In this document: in pieces, positions 23,746 through 32,307 of the stretch
Position numbering within the stretch: the stretch's first letter is position 1
Layout: the number at the start of each line of letters is the position of its first letter
From: an uncultured Mucilaginibacter sp.
GTDB taxonomy: Bacteria; Bacteroidota; Bacteroidia; Sphingobacteriales; Sphingobacteriaceae
Length of the DNA: 48,934 nt
Assembly: GCF_946479965.1 (NCBI RefSeq)
Contig: NZ_CAMLHX010000029.1
Span: forward strand, 1-48,934
Direction: 5' to 3'
Made by a program: the position numbers and the translations under genes
The notes under the pieces: generated by a model
What the model was told of the DNA's origin: nothing
Databases searched by the model: none
Seen by the model: the letters and a program-made list of their open reading frames with translations, nothing else

Positions 23746-25179
23746 ATGAAGAAAACGATACTAATAAGTTGTTTGCTGTTATCAACTGTAAAACTATTCG
23801 GCCAGCAGTTTTCGCAATACAATACAGGCACTTTATATGATTCTTTTGAAAACCCTTCGCAACGATCATTTATACCAGACTCCAGCAGATCAATAGCCTC
23901 CAATTTTTTCATTCCCAATTTTGGCGCAAACTTTTCTGTTACCGGGAACGCGCAGGATGCCATACTTGACAGGTTTTTTTCAGGATATTATAATACAGCG
24001 GCAGTACAGGTGGGCAAAGGCAAGTATAGCAACATCCGCAGCGATGCAAACATTTATTGGGCTATGCTAAAAATATTTACCAGCCTTAATGGTAACCGCG
24101 AAATTGGGTTTTCTATCAGCAGCCGGTCAGAGGCAAGGGGGCATATAACCGATGAATCAATAGCGTTATTTAACGGCGGGACAAATTTTAACCAGCTTGC
24201 CTACACCAACATCTTTAATGACAGCTATTTTTACCAGGCTTATCACCAGTTTTCTTTTTCCTATCGTGAGCAGATAACTCCGCGTTTTGCCATGGGTGTA
24301 AAACTTAGCGCTTTAATGGGTTTGGCGTATAGCAAGGTTAGCATTCTACAGTCGGGCATAGTGTTTGACCCCGCTAACGATGCCGCTACACTTTCTTTGC
24401 GTGGTGTTTCACAAACAAGCGACAAATTTAAACGCTTCAGTTACAAAAATCCGGGGCTTGCAATAACCATAGGCACCGGCTACACCAACCGGGACGGTTA
24501 CCGGTTTCAATATAATTTAAAGGACCTTGGGGTGATCCGCTGGGCCGGCGACGCCTACAGTTCTGAATTTGGGGATGATGCCTTAATAACAGGCATTTCT
24601 TCTGCTCAGCGCGAGACCAAAATAACAAACGCGCTAACTGATATTACTTCGGCCAACAAAGTTGGGCGGGGCTTTTACACAAAAACAAACGCCATTGCCG
24701 AGTTTAGTGTGAACAAGAGCTATTGGTTTGATTATGATAAAAAGTTTAAGCTATCGCCCACTCTTATTGCGTCAAAAGAGCTGTTTTATGATGGCTTTAC
24801 CGGTGCCGCGGTTGTTCCGTTCAGTTACAATAACTACACTGCCACCTTTACAACATCCTATAACACCGTAGGCTTGTTTAATTTTGGCGGACAATTTATG
24901 TACAAAACACCCAACGCCGAGTTTTACATAGGTACAGAACGTTTGTATCAAACCGGGCGCAGTATACTAACTGCTTTTCGGGATAACGGAACCCAGGAAC
25001 AGATAGTTCGTAGTGATCACCAATACAGTGGTGCCGATGTATTTTTGGGCGTATCGTTTAAATTCGGCAACGTAATAGAGCACCCAATGAATGCCAGCTT
25101 TATCCCCAATGGTGAAGACAGGGGTTTCTTTGGCAGGATGTGGAATAAGATATTTAAAGGGAAAGACAAAAACTATTAA
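23746..25179 (+). CDS. DUF5723-type outer-membrane beta-barrel protein
   Basis: 477 aa from the ATG at 23746; a GTG 8 codons upstream is in frame, but only the later ATG gives a clean signal peptide (MKKTILISCLLLSTVKLFG, cut near GQQ). The mature protein begins QFSQYNTGTLYDSFENPSQ and has many alternating beta strands (FSFSYREQITPRFAMGVKLS), typical of the DUF5723 outer-membrane family of Bacteroidota. It ends with FGRMWNKIFKGKDKN, a basic tail after the barrel. It is probably an outer-membrane protein of unknown role. The stop overlaps the tsaB stop on the other strand by 4 bp. Confidence 0.85.
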   Translation: MKKTILISCLLLSTVKLFGQQFSQYNTGTLYDSFENPSQRSFIPDSSRSIASNFFIPNFGANFSVTGNAQDAILDRFFSGYYNTAAVQVGKGKYSNIRSDANIYWAMLKIFTSLNGNREIGFSISSRSEARGHITDESIALFNGGTNFNQLAYTNIFNDSYFYQAYHQFSFSYREQITPRFAMGVKLSALMGLAYSKVSILQSGIVFDPANDAATLSLRGVSQTSDKFKRFSYKNPGLAITIGTGYTNRDGYRFQYNLKDLGVIRWAGDAYSSEFGDDALITGISSAQRETKITNALTDITSANKVGRGFYTKTNAIAEFSVNKSYWFDYDKKFKLSPTLIASKELFYDGFTGAAVVPFSYNNYTATFTTSYNTVGLFNFGGQFMYKTPNAEFYIGTERLYQTGRSILTAFRDNGTQEQIVRSDHQYSGADVFLGVSFKFGNVIEHPMNASFIPNGEDRGFFGRMWNKIFKGKDKNY

Positions 25180-25850
25180 GCCTTTTTTGTTACCAGGAAG
25201 TCTTTAAGGTAATACGGCTCATAATAGGCCACATCCTCAAATTGCCCTGCCAAAAATTTCTGATAGGCCCTGACGGTTAAATGCACCGCTGAATTGGTGA
25301 AGTCGTCAATAAACAGGGCGTTGGCATTACCGCTTAAGGTTTCGCGGCATTTGGGCGCGCCATCTCCAAAAAATAGAATTTTGCTTTGTGCCAATTGCAC
25401 CGCGAAGCTGTTCTCATCAATAATTTCGGCAGCGGTGGGGAGTATGCGGTTGCCTGCAGTATCAAATAAGGCAGTATAAACCTCCATACGGCGGGCATCA
25501 ATCATCGGGCATAGTAATACATCGCTGTTAACACCGCGTGCTATCATGCCGCCAGCCATGGCTTCTAGCGTTTCTACGGCTATCAGGGGTTTATCCAATG
25601 CATAACATAGCCCTTTAGCAGTTGATACGCCAATACGCAAACCAGTGTATGATCCCGGGCCTGAGCTTACTGCAACAGCATCCAGATCACTATACTTTAC
25701 CCCGGCACCCTTAAGTATCTCATCAATAAAAACAGTTATTACTTCGGCGTGTATGTTGCGCTGGTCTATTTCCTTAAAGGCAATAACTCCCCCGCGGTTA
25801 GCTAACGCTACCGAACATACGGTTGTGGCTGTTTCTATTTGTAAAATCAT
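25176..25850 (-). CDS. tsaB: tRNA threonylcarbamoyladenosine biosynthesis protein TsaB
   Basis: 224 aa from the ATG at 25850 (MILQIETATTVCSVAL), which is the family's normal start; the frame is open further upstream but runs into yidD. TsaB is the inactive ASKHA paralogue that forms a dimer with TsaD and helps make t6A37 on ANN-reading tRNAs. The characteristic SSGPGSYTGLRIGVSTAKGL is intact, followed by PLIAVETLEAMA. It is the last gene of the rpmH-rnpA-yidD-tsaB run, 13 bp after yidD. Confidence 0.94.
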   Translation of the reverse strand: MILQIETATTVCSVALANRGGVIAFKEIDQRNIHAEVITVFIDEILKGAGVKYSDLDAVAVSSGPGSYTGLRIGVSTAKGLCYALDKPLIAVETLEAMAGGMIARGVNSDVLLCPMIDARRMEVYTALFDTAGNRILPTAAEIIDENSFAVQLAQSKILFFGDGAPKCRETLSGNANALFIDDFTNSAVHLTVRAYQKFLAGQFEDVAYYEPYYLKDFLVTKKA

Positions 25851-25863
25851 CTTTGAGTTGAGG

Positions 25864-26106
25864 TTACGGCACCGGATCATGCCCGTGGCCACCCCAGGGG
25901 TTGCAACTGGCAATACGTTTCAAAGTTAACCATCCGCCTTTAAACGGGCCGTATGTTTTAACGGCCTCTAAGCCATATTGTGAGCATGTCGGCGTATACC
26001 GGCATGATGCCCCCGTTAAAGGCGATATAAAGTACTGGTAAAACCGTATCAGCAAAACAAAAATTGCGCCTATGCCCGCTTTTAATATGTTGGCTAAAAC
26101 ATTCAT
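25864..26106 (-). CDS. yidD: Membrane protein insertion efficiency factor YidD
   Basis: 80 aa from the ATG at 26106, which overlaps the end of rnpA by 4 bp. It has an amphipathic/hydrophobic start ([21 protein letters not shown]), then the family signature [19 protein letters not shown] and [14 protein letters not shown], with the conserved cysteines. YidD helps YidC insert membrane proteins. Its place next to rnpA and rpmH is the classical order. Confidence 0.96.
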   Translation of the reverse strand: MNVLANILKAGIGAIFVLLIRFYQYFISPLTGASCRYTPTCSQYGLEAVKTYGPFKGGWLTLKRIASCNPWGGHGHDPVP

Positions 26107-26486
26107 TTGGCAATACCCTCGCAAAGCTGGCTAAACAGCTTTTGCATTTTCTTTTCGATAAGCTTATACTCATTGATCTCTTTACCAATATAACTTATGG
26201 AAAGTAGAATGCTTTTATCCGCTTGAGTTAAAAAATTGTACAGTAACTCCTGCTTGTGCAGGCGGTAGGCTTCGCGCATGCGGCGTTTAAGCACATTACG
26301 GTCCACAGCGCGTTTATAGCGTTTTTTTGCAACGGCAAATAACACCTGCACGGGTACCTGTTGGGGCCCGTCAACCACTAACCACGAAGCTTTAAAGGGA
26401 TAACATAAAAAGGAAGAACCGTTATGAAAAAGCTCATCAATAAGCCTTTTATTACATAACCGTTCTTCCTTTTTAAAGGTTTGCAT
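26103..26486 (-). CDS. rnpA: Ribonuclease P protein component
   Basis: 127 aa. It supports the RNase P RNA in maturing tRNA 5' ends. The signature [27 protein letters not shown] is the conserved RNR motif helix, preceded by VLFAVAKK. It overlaps yidD by 4 bp and follows rpmH by 76 bp. Confidence 0.96.
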   Translation of the reverse strand: MQTFKKEERLCNKRLIDELFHNGSSFLCYPFKASWLVVDGPQQVPVQVLFAVAKKRYKRAVDRNVLKRRMREAYRLHKQELLYNFLTQADKSILLSISYIGKEINEYKLIEKKMQKLFSQLCEGIAK

Positions 26487-26562
26487 TTTGTTGTACTGAA
26501 CCGAAATTGTTTAAAATAACCGGTTCAGGCCTCTATATGCTGATAAGAAGCAACCGGAGGGT

Positions 26563-26721
26563 TTATGCTTTATGACGACGCTCGTCAGATACACTTAATC
26601 TTTTTCTGCCTTTTGCTCTTCTGGCTGCCAATATTCTTCTACCGTTAGCAGTTGACATGCGCTCACGGAAACCGTGTTTATTTCTTCTTTTCCTTTGAGA
26701 AGGCTGGAACGTTCTTTTCAT
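26563..26721 (-). CDS. rpmH: 50S ribosomal protein L34
   Basis: 52 aa, very basic. The protein starts [18 protein letters not shown], continues with [22 protein letters not shown] and ends RHKA, matching L34 along its whole length. The ATG is at 26721. It is the first gene of the rpmH-rnpA-yidD-tsaB unit and has the best promoter in the window. Confidence 0.97.
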   Translation of the reverse strand: MKRTFQPSQRKRRNKHGFRERMSTANGRRILAARRAKGRKRLSVSDERRHKA

Positions 26722-26757
26722 GACTTTTTATTCTTTTTGTTTTTAAAAACAAGAGCG

Positions 26758-26788
26758 CAAATGTAGGTTTATTTTTAAACTTTTCAAA
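26758..26788 (-). promoter_or_regulatory. Consensus Bacteroidota promoter of rpmH
   Basis: On the minus strand, TTTG (26785-26788) is followed by exactly 19 bp and then TACATTTG (26758-26765). This is a full match to the -33 TTTG / -7 TAnnTTTG consensus. The -7 element ends 36 bp before the rpmH ATG. Confidence 0.8.
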
Positions 26789-26810
26789 TACATATTTTGA
26801 CTTTGTCAAA

Positions 26811-26907
26811 ATAGTTCATGGTTTATGGTTCATAGTTCATGGTAAAGATGGTAGAGGCCAAAAAATCTAGCACTATCACCCATGAACTATGATCCATGAT
26901 CTATGAA
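26811..26907. repeat. Imperfect inverted repeat of TTCATGG-like units
   Basis: The left arm (26811-26842) has ATAGTTCATGG, TTTATGG, TTCATAG and TTCATGG units. The right arm (26879-26907) is the approximate reverse complement with several mismatches. The 36-bp centre is unrelated. It lies between mscL's stop and the rpmH promoter. Confidence 0.7.
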
Positions 26908-26908
26908 C

Positions 26909-27301
26909 CTAAACGCTTTTCTTAGCCAAAATATCCCTTATCTCTGTAAGCAATACTTCCTCTTTTGTAGGTACCGGAGGTGCAGACGGAGCAGCCTCCT
27001 CTTTCTTTTTCATGGAGTTAATGCCTTTAACAATTAGAAATAAAGCAATAGCCACAATAATGAATGAAATTACCTGCGACAAGAAATTGCCATATTTAAT
27101 TGCCGTACCGGGTATAACCAGCTGGGCCAGGTCGGTTAAATGGGCTGCTTCAAGGGCGGGGGTTAGTATAGCAGGGGTTATAATATCATCAACCAGCGAA
27201 CTAACAATTTTGCCAAAAGCGCCGCCAATTACAACGGCAATAGCCAAATCAACTACATTGCCGCGCACGGCAAACTCTTTAAATTCTTTTACAATAGCCA
27301 T
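26909..27301 (-). CDS. mscL: Large-conductance mechanosensitive channel
   Basis: 130 aa. MscL is a homopentameric inner-membrane channel that opens under high tension to save cells from hypo-osmotic shock. Near the N-terminus is FKEFAVRGNVVDLAIAVVIGGAFGKIVSSLVDDIITP, the conserved first helix and gate. The second helix is FIIVAIALFLIVKGINSMKKK, followed by a charged cytoplasmic helix. The periplasmic loop is short and normal. It is divergent from rpoN. Confidence 0.97.
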   Translation of the reverse strand: MAIVKEFKEFAVRGNVVDLAIAVVIGGAFGKIVSSLVDDIITPAILTPALEAAHLTDLAQLVIPGTAIKYGNFLSQVISFIIVAIALFLIVKGINSMKKKEEAAPSAPPVPTKEEVLLTEIRDILAKKSV

Positions 27302-27436
27302 AGCATATAAAATTGAGGTTTATAAAAAAGTGTTTGCAAATTATTAGCGATACCAAAAACAAATCAACCGATTTAGTATTTATTAGGATAAATGTAACCA
27401 TAGTAACTAAGTTTTCAAATTTAATGGTAATTGATG

Positions 27437-27444
27437 TAGATTTG
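27437..27444 (+). promoter_or_regulatory. Probable -7 element of rpoN
   Basis: TAGATTTG fits TAnnTTTG and ends 14 bp before the rpoN ATG, implying a very short leader. Confidence 0.45.
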
Positions 27445-27458
27445 CCCTAATCTATTTT

Positions 27459-28934
27459 ATGCTTAAACAGAACCTTCAACAGAAACTATTACAGAAACTT
27501 TCGCCTCAGCAAATACAATTTATAAAATTGCTGCAGGTGCCTACCGTATCGTTAGATACGCGTATAAAAGAGGAACTGGAAGAAAACCCCGCGTTGGAGG
27601 ATCTGAGCCTTACCAATTTAAACGAGCCCGAAGAACAATATCCTGACCGCGATCCTGACGAAGATACCTTCAATAGCGAGGAAGAGCACGGGGAAATGGA
27701 CGAGTTTAATATTGATGATTACCTGCAGGAAGACAACGTAAACGAATACGGATCGCGCTATGACCAAAATGGCGACGACGAAGAAGAACGCAAGGAAATG
27801 CCTTTGGCTGTTCAAAATTCGTTTTTTGAAAGTTTACAGGCACAGCTGGATATGCTTCCGCTATCAGACAAAGACTTTGTCATAGGCAAACAAATAATAG
27901 GAAGTTTAGATGATGACGGCTACCTGCGTCGCCCCATAACTTCGCTTACGGACGACCTTGCCTTTTCGCAAAACGTAATGGCCGAGGATGAGGAGGTGGA
28001 AGATATGCTAAAGGTGATACAGGGTTTTGACCCGGCCGGCGTTGGCGCACGCAGTTTACAGGAATGCCTGCTGATACAGCTACGCAAAAAGGACCCGAAT
28101 GATCTTATCATAAAAAAGGCCATTATGGTTGTGGAAGACTACCTGGATGAGTTTACCCGCAAGCATTACGATAAGTTGGAACGCTCGCTGAACATGAACT
28201 CTCAGGAGTTGCGTGCCGTGATCAATGAAATATTGAAACTTAACCCAAAACCGGGCGACTCGAACGAGGTGAGTAACAAGCAAATGCAGGTTATTCCGGA
28301 CTTTCATATAAGAAACAGCGATGGCACACTGATACTTACGCTAAATGCCAAAAACGCGCCCGAGCTGCGCGTAAGCCGCTCTTACCAGGAGATGTTTCAG
28401 CATTATGATAAGGCATCGCAAAAGGATAAAAAACTAAAAGAGGCTGTTCAGTTTGTAAAGCAAAAGCTGGATTCGGCAAAATGGTTTATTGATGCCATTA
28501 AACAGCGCCAGCAAACGCTGCTTAAAACCATGAATGCCATAATGCAATACCAATACGAGTTTTTCCTTACCGGCGACGATAAGAATTTAAAACCAATGAT
28601 ATTAAAGGATATAGCCGACCGTATTGGAATGGATATATCAACGGTATCGCGCGTAGCCAACTCTAAATACGTACAAACCGAGCATGGCACATTTTTGCTA
28701 AAATCTTTCTTCTCTGAAGCCATCCAAACCGAAAGCGGCGAAGAGGTATCAAACAAAGAAGTTAAGAAAATATTGGAAGAACACATAGGCAAAGAAGATA
28801 AGCGCCACCCGCTTGCCGACGAAAAACTGACAGATATTTTAAAAGACGCAGGCTACAACATAGCCCGCCGTACCGTTGCCAAATACCGTGAACAAATGAA
28901 TATCCCGGTAGCAAGGTTAAGGCGGGAGGTTTAG
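27459..28934 (+). CDS. rpoN: RNA polymerase sigma-54 factor
   Basis: 491 aa. Region I starts LKQNLQQKLLQKLSPQQIQFIKLLQ with the typical glutamine-rich helix. An acidic region II follows (about 50-115, many D and E residues). Region III has the core-binding and HTH parts (LKDIADRIGMDISTVSRVANSKYVQTEHG). The RpoN box ARRTVAKYRE is at 469-478 and reads the -24 element. Sigma-54 transcription needs AAA+ activators, none of which is encoded in this window. It is a single gene ending at a strong terminator. Confidence 0.97.
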   Translation: MLKQNLQQKLLQKLSPQQIQFIKLLQVPTVSLDTRIKEELEENPALEDLSLTNLNEPEEQYPDRDPDEDTFNSEEEHGEMDEFNIDDYLQEDNVNEYGSRYDQNGDDEEERKEMPLAVQNSFFESLQAQLDMLPLSDKDFVIGKQIIGSLDDDGYLRRPITSLTDDLAFSQNVMAEDEEVEDMLKVIQGFDPAGVGARSLQECLLIQLRKKDPNDLIIKKAIMVVEDYLDEFTRKHYDKLERSLNMNSQELRAVINEILKLNPKPGDSNEVSNKQMQVIPDFHIRNSDGTLILTLNAKNAPELRVSRSYQEMFQHYDKASQKDKKLKEAVQFVKQKLDSAKWFIDAIKQRQQTLLKTMNAIMQYQYEFFLTGDDKNLKPMILKDIADRIGMDISTVSRVANSKYVQTEHGTFLLKSFFSEAIQTESGEEVSNKEVKKILEEHIGKEDKRHPLADEKLTDILKDAGYNIARRTVAKYREQMNIPVARLRREV

Positions 28935-28941
28935 CACAGTC

Positions 28942-28982
28942 AAAACAGCGATGGGTTTGAAACTCATCGCTGTTTTTTTTTT
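28942..28982 (+). terminator. rpoN terminator with AGCGATGGGTTT arms
   Basis: AAAACAGCGATGGGTTT (28942-28958) pairs with AAACTCATCGCTGTTTT (28960-28976), with one G-T pair and a run of T to 28982. The stem sequence is shared with the palindrome at 19093-19137. Confidence 0.9.
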
Positions 28983-29108
28983 GCCCGGCAACTCTGCCAG
29001 CTGCCCCATTGCTTAGCTTATATTGTTACAATAGCGTATTTAGTTATTACCTAGCTTTATGGTTAAATATGCAACGCCGCATTAAAACCTAAAACTTAAC
29101 GTGATACT

Positions 29109-30320
29109 ATGGAAGCACGTAAAAAACTTTTCTTCTTGACTGTGCTGTTGTTAAACTTAGTTTTTATACAAGCTTCATTGGCGCAATCCTTAAAAATATC
29201 AGGCAGCATTACAGACGAAACAGGTAAACCTGTGCCAAAGGTTAATGTCTATATCGGCAACACATCACTATCCACTATAGCTGATGATAACGGCCATTAC
29301 GTTTTCCCTAATCTTAATGCCGGATCGTATACAATAGTTACATCCTACTTGGGCCGTATTCCCGCGCAGGTGCCGGTTACGCTAACAAAAGACCAAACGG
29401 TTGATATTTCTCTTAAACCACAAATAATAGAACTGCCGGAGGTAAATATTAAATCTACTACTGATCGCCCGCGATTGCTGGCCATGTTTAAACGCCATTT
29501 TATAGGTTACTCAGAATATTCCGGGCTATGCAAAATTATTAACGAGGATGCTTTAAGATTGAGGTTTGAAGACCAGGTATTAAAGGCAAGCACGAAAGAT
29601 TTTCTGGTGATAGAAAATGCGGCTTTAGGCTACAAAATAAAATTTCTGATAAATGATTATACGGTTGATTTGAAGGCAGCAACTTTTCATTACAACGGCA
29701 CAGCGCTTTTTGAAGACCTTAAAGGGACGGAAAGGAATAAAAAGAATTGGGCCAAAGTGAGAAATGAAGTTTTTGAATCATCGTTTAAGGGCTTTTTAAA
29801 CGCGCTGGCACATAACAGATTAACGGAGGAAGGTTTTATTGTAAGGAGATATATTAAATATGATAACCCCGACCGACCATCTGACAGTACACTAGCTGCA
29901 AAAAACGCGCACTTCAGAACTTTTAAGCTTGACAAGGCCGTGCGCGATTCGTTTGCCGACCTGTCAGCGAAATTTAATTTACCGAAAAAGATAGAACGCG
30001 TTGTAGGCAGCGTGTTAACCACAAGCGACCTAACAAAACCATCAAAAGAGCAGGGCCTTACAGACCTGGTTTTTGATGATTACATATATGTTATTTGCCG
30101 AAACAGAAGGGTAAACTATAATGGCGAAACCTTTCTGCGTACACGCGAAGCGCGCGATTACCAGGTGGCGATCATAAAAAATAAAGACATTAATGATCCT
30201 CTTAAATTCACTAGCGAGGGGCTGCAGATAAGCAAAGGAGCCTTGTTTTTTGACGGTGCCTGGGCCGACCCGAGCATAGCCAAATTTTTACCGAACGATT
30301 ATTTACTGGATAAGAAATAG
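29109..30320 (+). CDS. Secreted protein with N-terminal carboxypeptidase-regulatory-like domain
   Basis: 403 aa. The signal peptide (KKLFFLTVLLLNLVFIQASLAQ, cut near 26) is followed by a CarboxypepD_reg-like beta-sandwich at about 28-108 (ISGSITDETGKPVPKVNVYIGNT, then YVFPNLNAGSYTIVTSYLG). The rest, about 290 residues, has no motif I recognise. Unlike SusC-type proteins it has no plug or barrel, and the size is too small for a TonB receptor. It is probably periplasmic or surface-exposed. It is a single gene with a weak hairpin after it. Confidence 0.78.
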   Translation: MEARKKLFFLTVLLLNLVFIQASLAQSLKISGSITDETGKPVPKVNVYIGNTSLSTIADDNGHYVFPNLNAGSYTIVTSYLGRIPAQVPVTLTKDQTVDISLKPQIIELPEVNIKSTTDRPRLLAMFKRHFIGYSEYSGLCKIINEDALRLRFEDQVLKASTKDFLVIENAALGYKIKFLINDYTVDLKAATFHYNGTALFEDLKGTERNKKNWAKVRNEVFESSFKGFLNALAHNRLTEEGFIVRRYIKYDNPDRPSDSTLAAKNAHFRTFKLDKAVRDSFADLSAKFNLPKKIERVVGSVLTTSDLTKPSKEQGLTDLVFDDYIYVICRNRRVNYNGETFLRTREARDYQVAIIKNKDINDPLKFTSEGLQISKGALFFDGAWADPSIAKFLPNDYLLDKK

Positions 30321-30334
30321 GCAAAGAAAAAAGA

Positions 30335-30362
30335 AAAGCCCCCCGACGGATCGGGAAGGCTT
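30335..30362 (+). terminator. Weak hairpin after the regulatory-domain protein gene
   Basis: AAGCC, then CCGA, pairs with TCGG, then GGCTT, around a 4-nt loop with unpaired bases on each side of the stem. It has no long T run. It lies between two convergent genes. Confidence 0.45.
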
Positions 30363-30387
30363 AACATAAACATATATATGAGCTTCT

Positions 30388-31416
30388 TTAAAACTTTTCT
30401 ACGCCCTTAACATTCATTTTTACAGCCGTTAATTTATCCGACGGGCCGGTTATAAATAATGTATTATTATCCTTTCCGCCAAAAACGTTATTGGTGGCAC
30501 CACCTTTAATCGGGATCCTTAACACCTGGGCCCCGGTTGGGTCAAAAGCGGTTATGCCCAGACCATTGCTTATGTAAACGTTTCCTTTTTCGTCCATTGA
30601 CATGCCATCGCCACCCATATCATTAAACTTTTTCATATTGGTCAAGGTACCATCGGCATTAATATCAAACACCCATGTACCGCCCATGTTATTGCCTGCC
30701 CATTTGTTTACATACAGCTTTTTGCCATCGGGCGTGCCCACCACACCATTTGGCCACGAGTTGGCGTCCCATCCTGCCGCTTCGGATGTTACCCTTACCA
30801 GCGCCGTTGCACCAGGAGCCAGGTAATAAACATGCCCGCCCTTACCGGTAGCAGCTTGTTCAGAGTGCGTTGGTTCCCAGGGCTGCTGCCGCGGGTCGCC
30901 GGGTGCCCAGTATCCACGCGGAAAAATAGGATCTGTTATATATAGGCCACCGGTTACCGGGTTTATCCAAACATCATTAGGGCCGTTCAGCAACTTGCCG
31001 TTATAACTTTTAACCAGTACAGTTTTATTTCCGTTAGGTGCAATTTTCCATAGTTCGCCATACATATCGGCACAGGCTATCAGGTAACCGTTCTTATCAA
31101 AGGCCATCCCGTTTGAGCGGCCTGTGCCTATCAGGAAAGTGCTTAATGTATTGTTGGAAACGTCCCAACGGAAAATCTTATCGTTTGGCTGATCTGTAAA
31201 AAATATATTGCCCTGTTTATCAACAGCAGGACCTTCTGAGAAGGCAAAATCACGGGCCAGTGTATCTAATTTCCCTTTGGCCTCTTTCGCAACCAACCTG
31301 CCCGGGTCAACAATATCCGATGCTACGTATCCATCGTCATCGTTGCTGTCTTTTTTACATGATGACCAGGCCATTAAACACGCCATTCCAATAAAGAGTA
31401 GTGTTTTCTTTTTCAT
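30388..31416 (-). CDS. SMP-30/gluconolactonase-like lipoprotein
   Basis: 342 aa. The signal peptide ends in lipobox WSSC with KKDSNDDDG after it, so it is a lipoprotein. The remainder is a six-bladed beta-propeller of the SMP-30/gluconolactonase/LRE type: FSEGPAVDKQGNIFFTDQPNDKIFRWD, SNGMAFDKNGYLIACAD, LNGPNDVWINPVTGGLYITDP and GDGMSMDEKGNVYISNG. Such enzymes use a divalent metal to open sugar lactones. Some family members act on other lactones or phosphoesters, so the substrate is uncertain. It is a single gene. Confidence 0.88.
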   Translation of the reverse strand: MKKKTLLFIGMACLMAWSSCKKDSNDDDGYVASDIVDPGRLVAKEAKGKLDTLARDFAFSEGPAVDKQGNIFFTDQPNDKIFRWDVSNNTLSTFLIGTGRSNGMAFDKNGYLIACADMYGELWKIAPNGNKTVLVKSYNGKLLNGPNDVWINPVTGGLYITDPIFPRGYWAPGDPRQQPWEPTHSEQAATGKGGHVYYLAPGATALVRVTSEAAGWDANSWPNGVVGTPDGKKLYVNKWAGNNMGGTWVFDINADGTLTNMKKFNDMGGDGMSMDEKGNVYISNGLGITAFDPTGAQVLRIPIKGGATNNVFGGKDNNTLFITGPSDKLTAVKMNVKGVEKF

Positions 31417-31644
31417 AATAAATAATAAATGGTTAATAATAATTGGTTCAACACCGCAAACGATGTAGTTATTTATCCGGCTAAGCAGCAGGATTACTTA
31501 TTAAACAAATAGTTTCTTTAGGGTAGATGTATTTTAACAGAGGTTAACTAAAGGTAATGGTACTTTTAATTAAAAAAGTATAATAATTAACGATGGAGAA
31601 TATTATACAAGTTTTAATATTTGATATATAATATTATTACAACA

Positions 31645-32154
31645 TTAAAACTGATAAAAAAGCAAAGCTGCCATGCAGCCAAAATAAATCAGCAAGGAGA
31701 GGACATCTAAAAAATTTACGTTACGCTCATCATAAATATCTTTTTTACCTGCCTTACTTGGCACAACTAATTCCTGATGTTGAATTTTTAAATTAGCGAA
31801 CCGAAGTATTTGAAAAAGCATGAGCAAAAGAATAGTGTCCATATAGCCATTAATAAAAAAGCCTTTGTCAATTTGTAAGGTCGCGTCATTTTCAAGGTGC
31901 AGATAAAAAAGGAGATGTACTGAAGCTATAATCACCCAAATTAAAAAATAGGTCATATTTCTTAATGCACGGTATCCAAATACGTATAGAATAAGTGGGG
32001 TTAGAAATACATACATCGGCAATATCTCAGAAGTATTAACGAACCACAGTCTTTCCGGCTTGTAGCAACAAACTACCGATAAGGCTACATAAAGGACAAT
32101 GCTAAGGACGTTCAACTTTGTTAATCCTTTAAAATAAAATATAGGTTGTTCCAA
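31645..32154 (-). CDS. Small uncharacterised integral membrane protein
   Basis: 169 aa with about five hydrophobic helices (LSIVLYVALSVVCC, PMYVFLTPLILYVFGY, YFLIWVIIASVHLLFYL, YMDTILLLMLFQILRF and LLIYFGCMAALLFYQF). I do not recognise a family. A soluble loop of about 30 residues with charged sequence (VPSKAGKKDIYDERNVN) lies before the last helix. The gene and its flanks are visibly more AT-rich than the neighbourhood, which may mark a horizontally acquired gene. It is a single gene with no obvious partner. Confidence 0.65.
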   Translation of the reverse strand: MEQPIFYFKGLTKLNVLSIVLYVALSVVCCYKPERLWFVNTSEILPMYVFLTPLILYVFGYRALRNMTYFLIWVIIASVHLLFYLHLENDATLQIDKGFFINGYMDTILLLMLFQILRFANLKIQHQELVVPSKAGKKDIYDERNVNFLDVLSLLIYFGCMAALLFYQF

Positions 32155-32307
32155 TTGCTAATAGTTTGATGTTAAATATACGGCAAAACCCCATTTTGTA
32201 CTTATTTCATTCCACTAACAATATTTCTTTGTCGAGCTTTCTCAAATTATCGAAATCAATTTGTTTAACTTGGTGTTAACTATAAAACTCACGCTGTTAT
32301 AATATAT

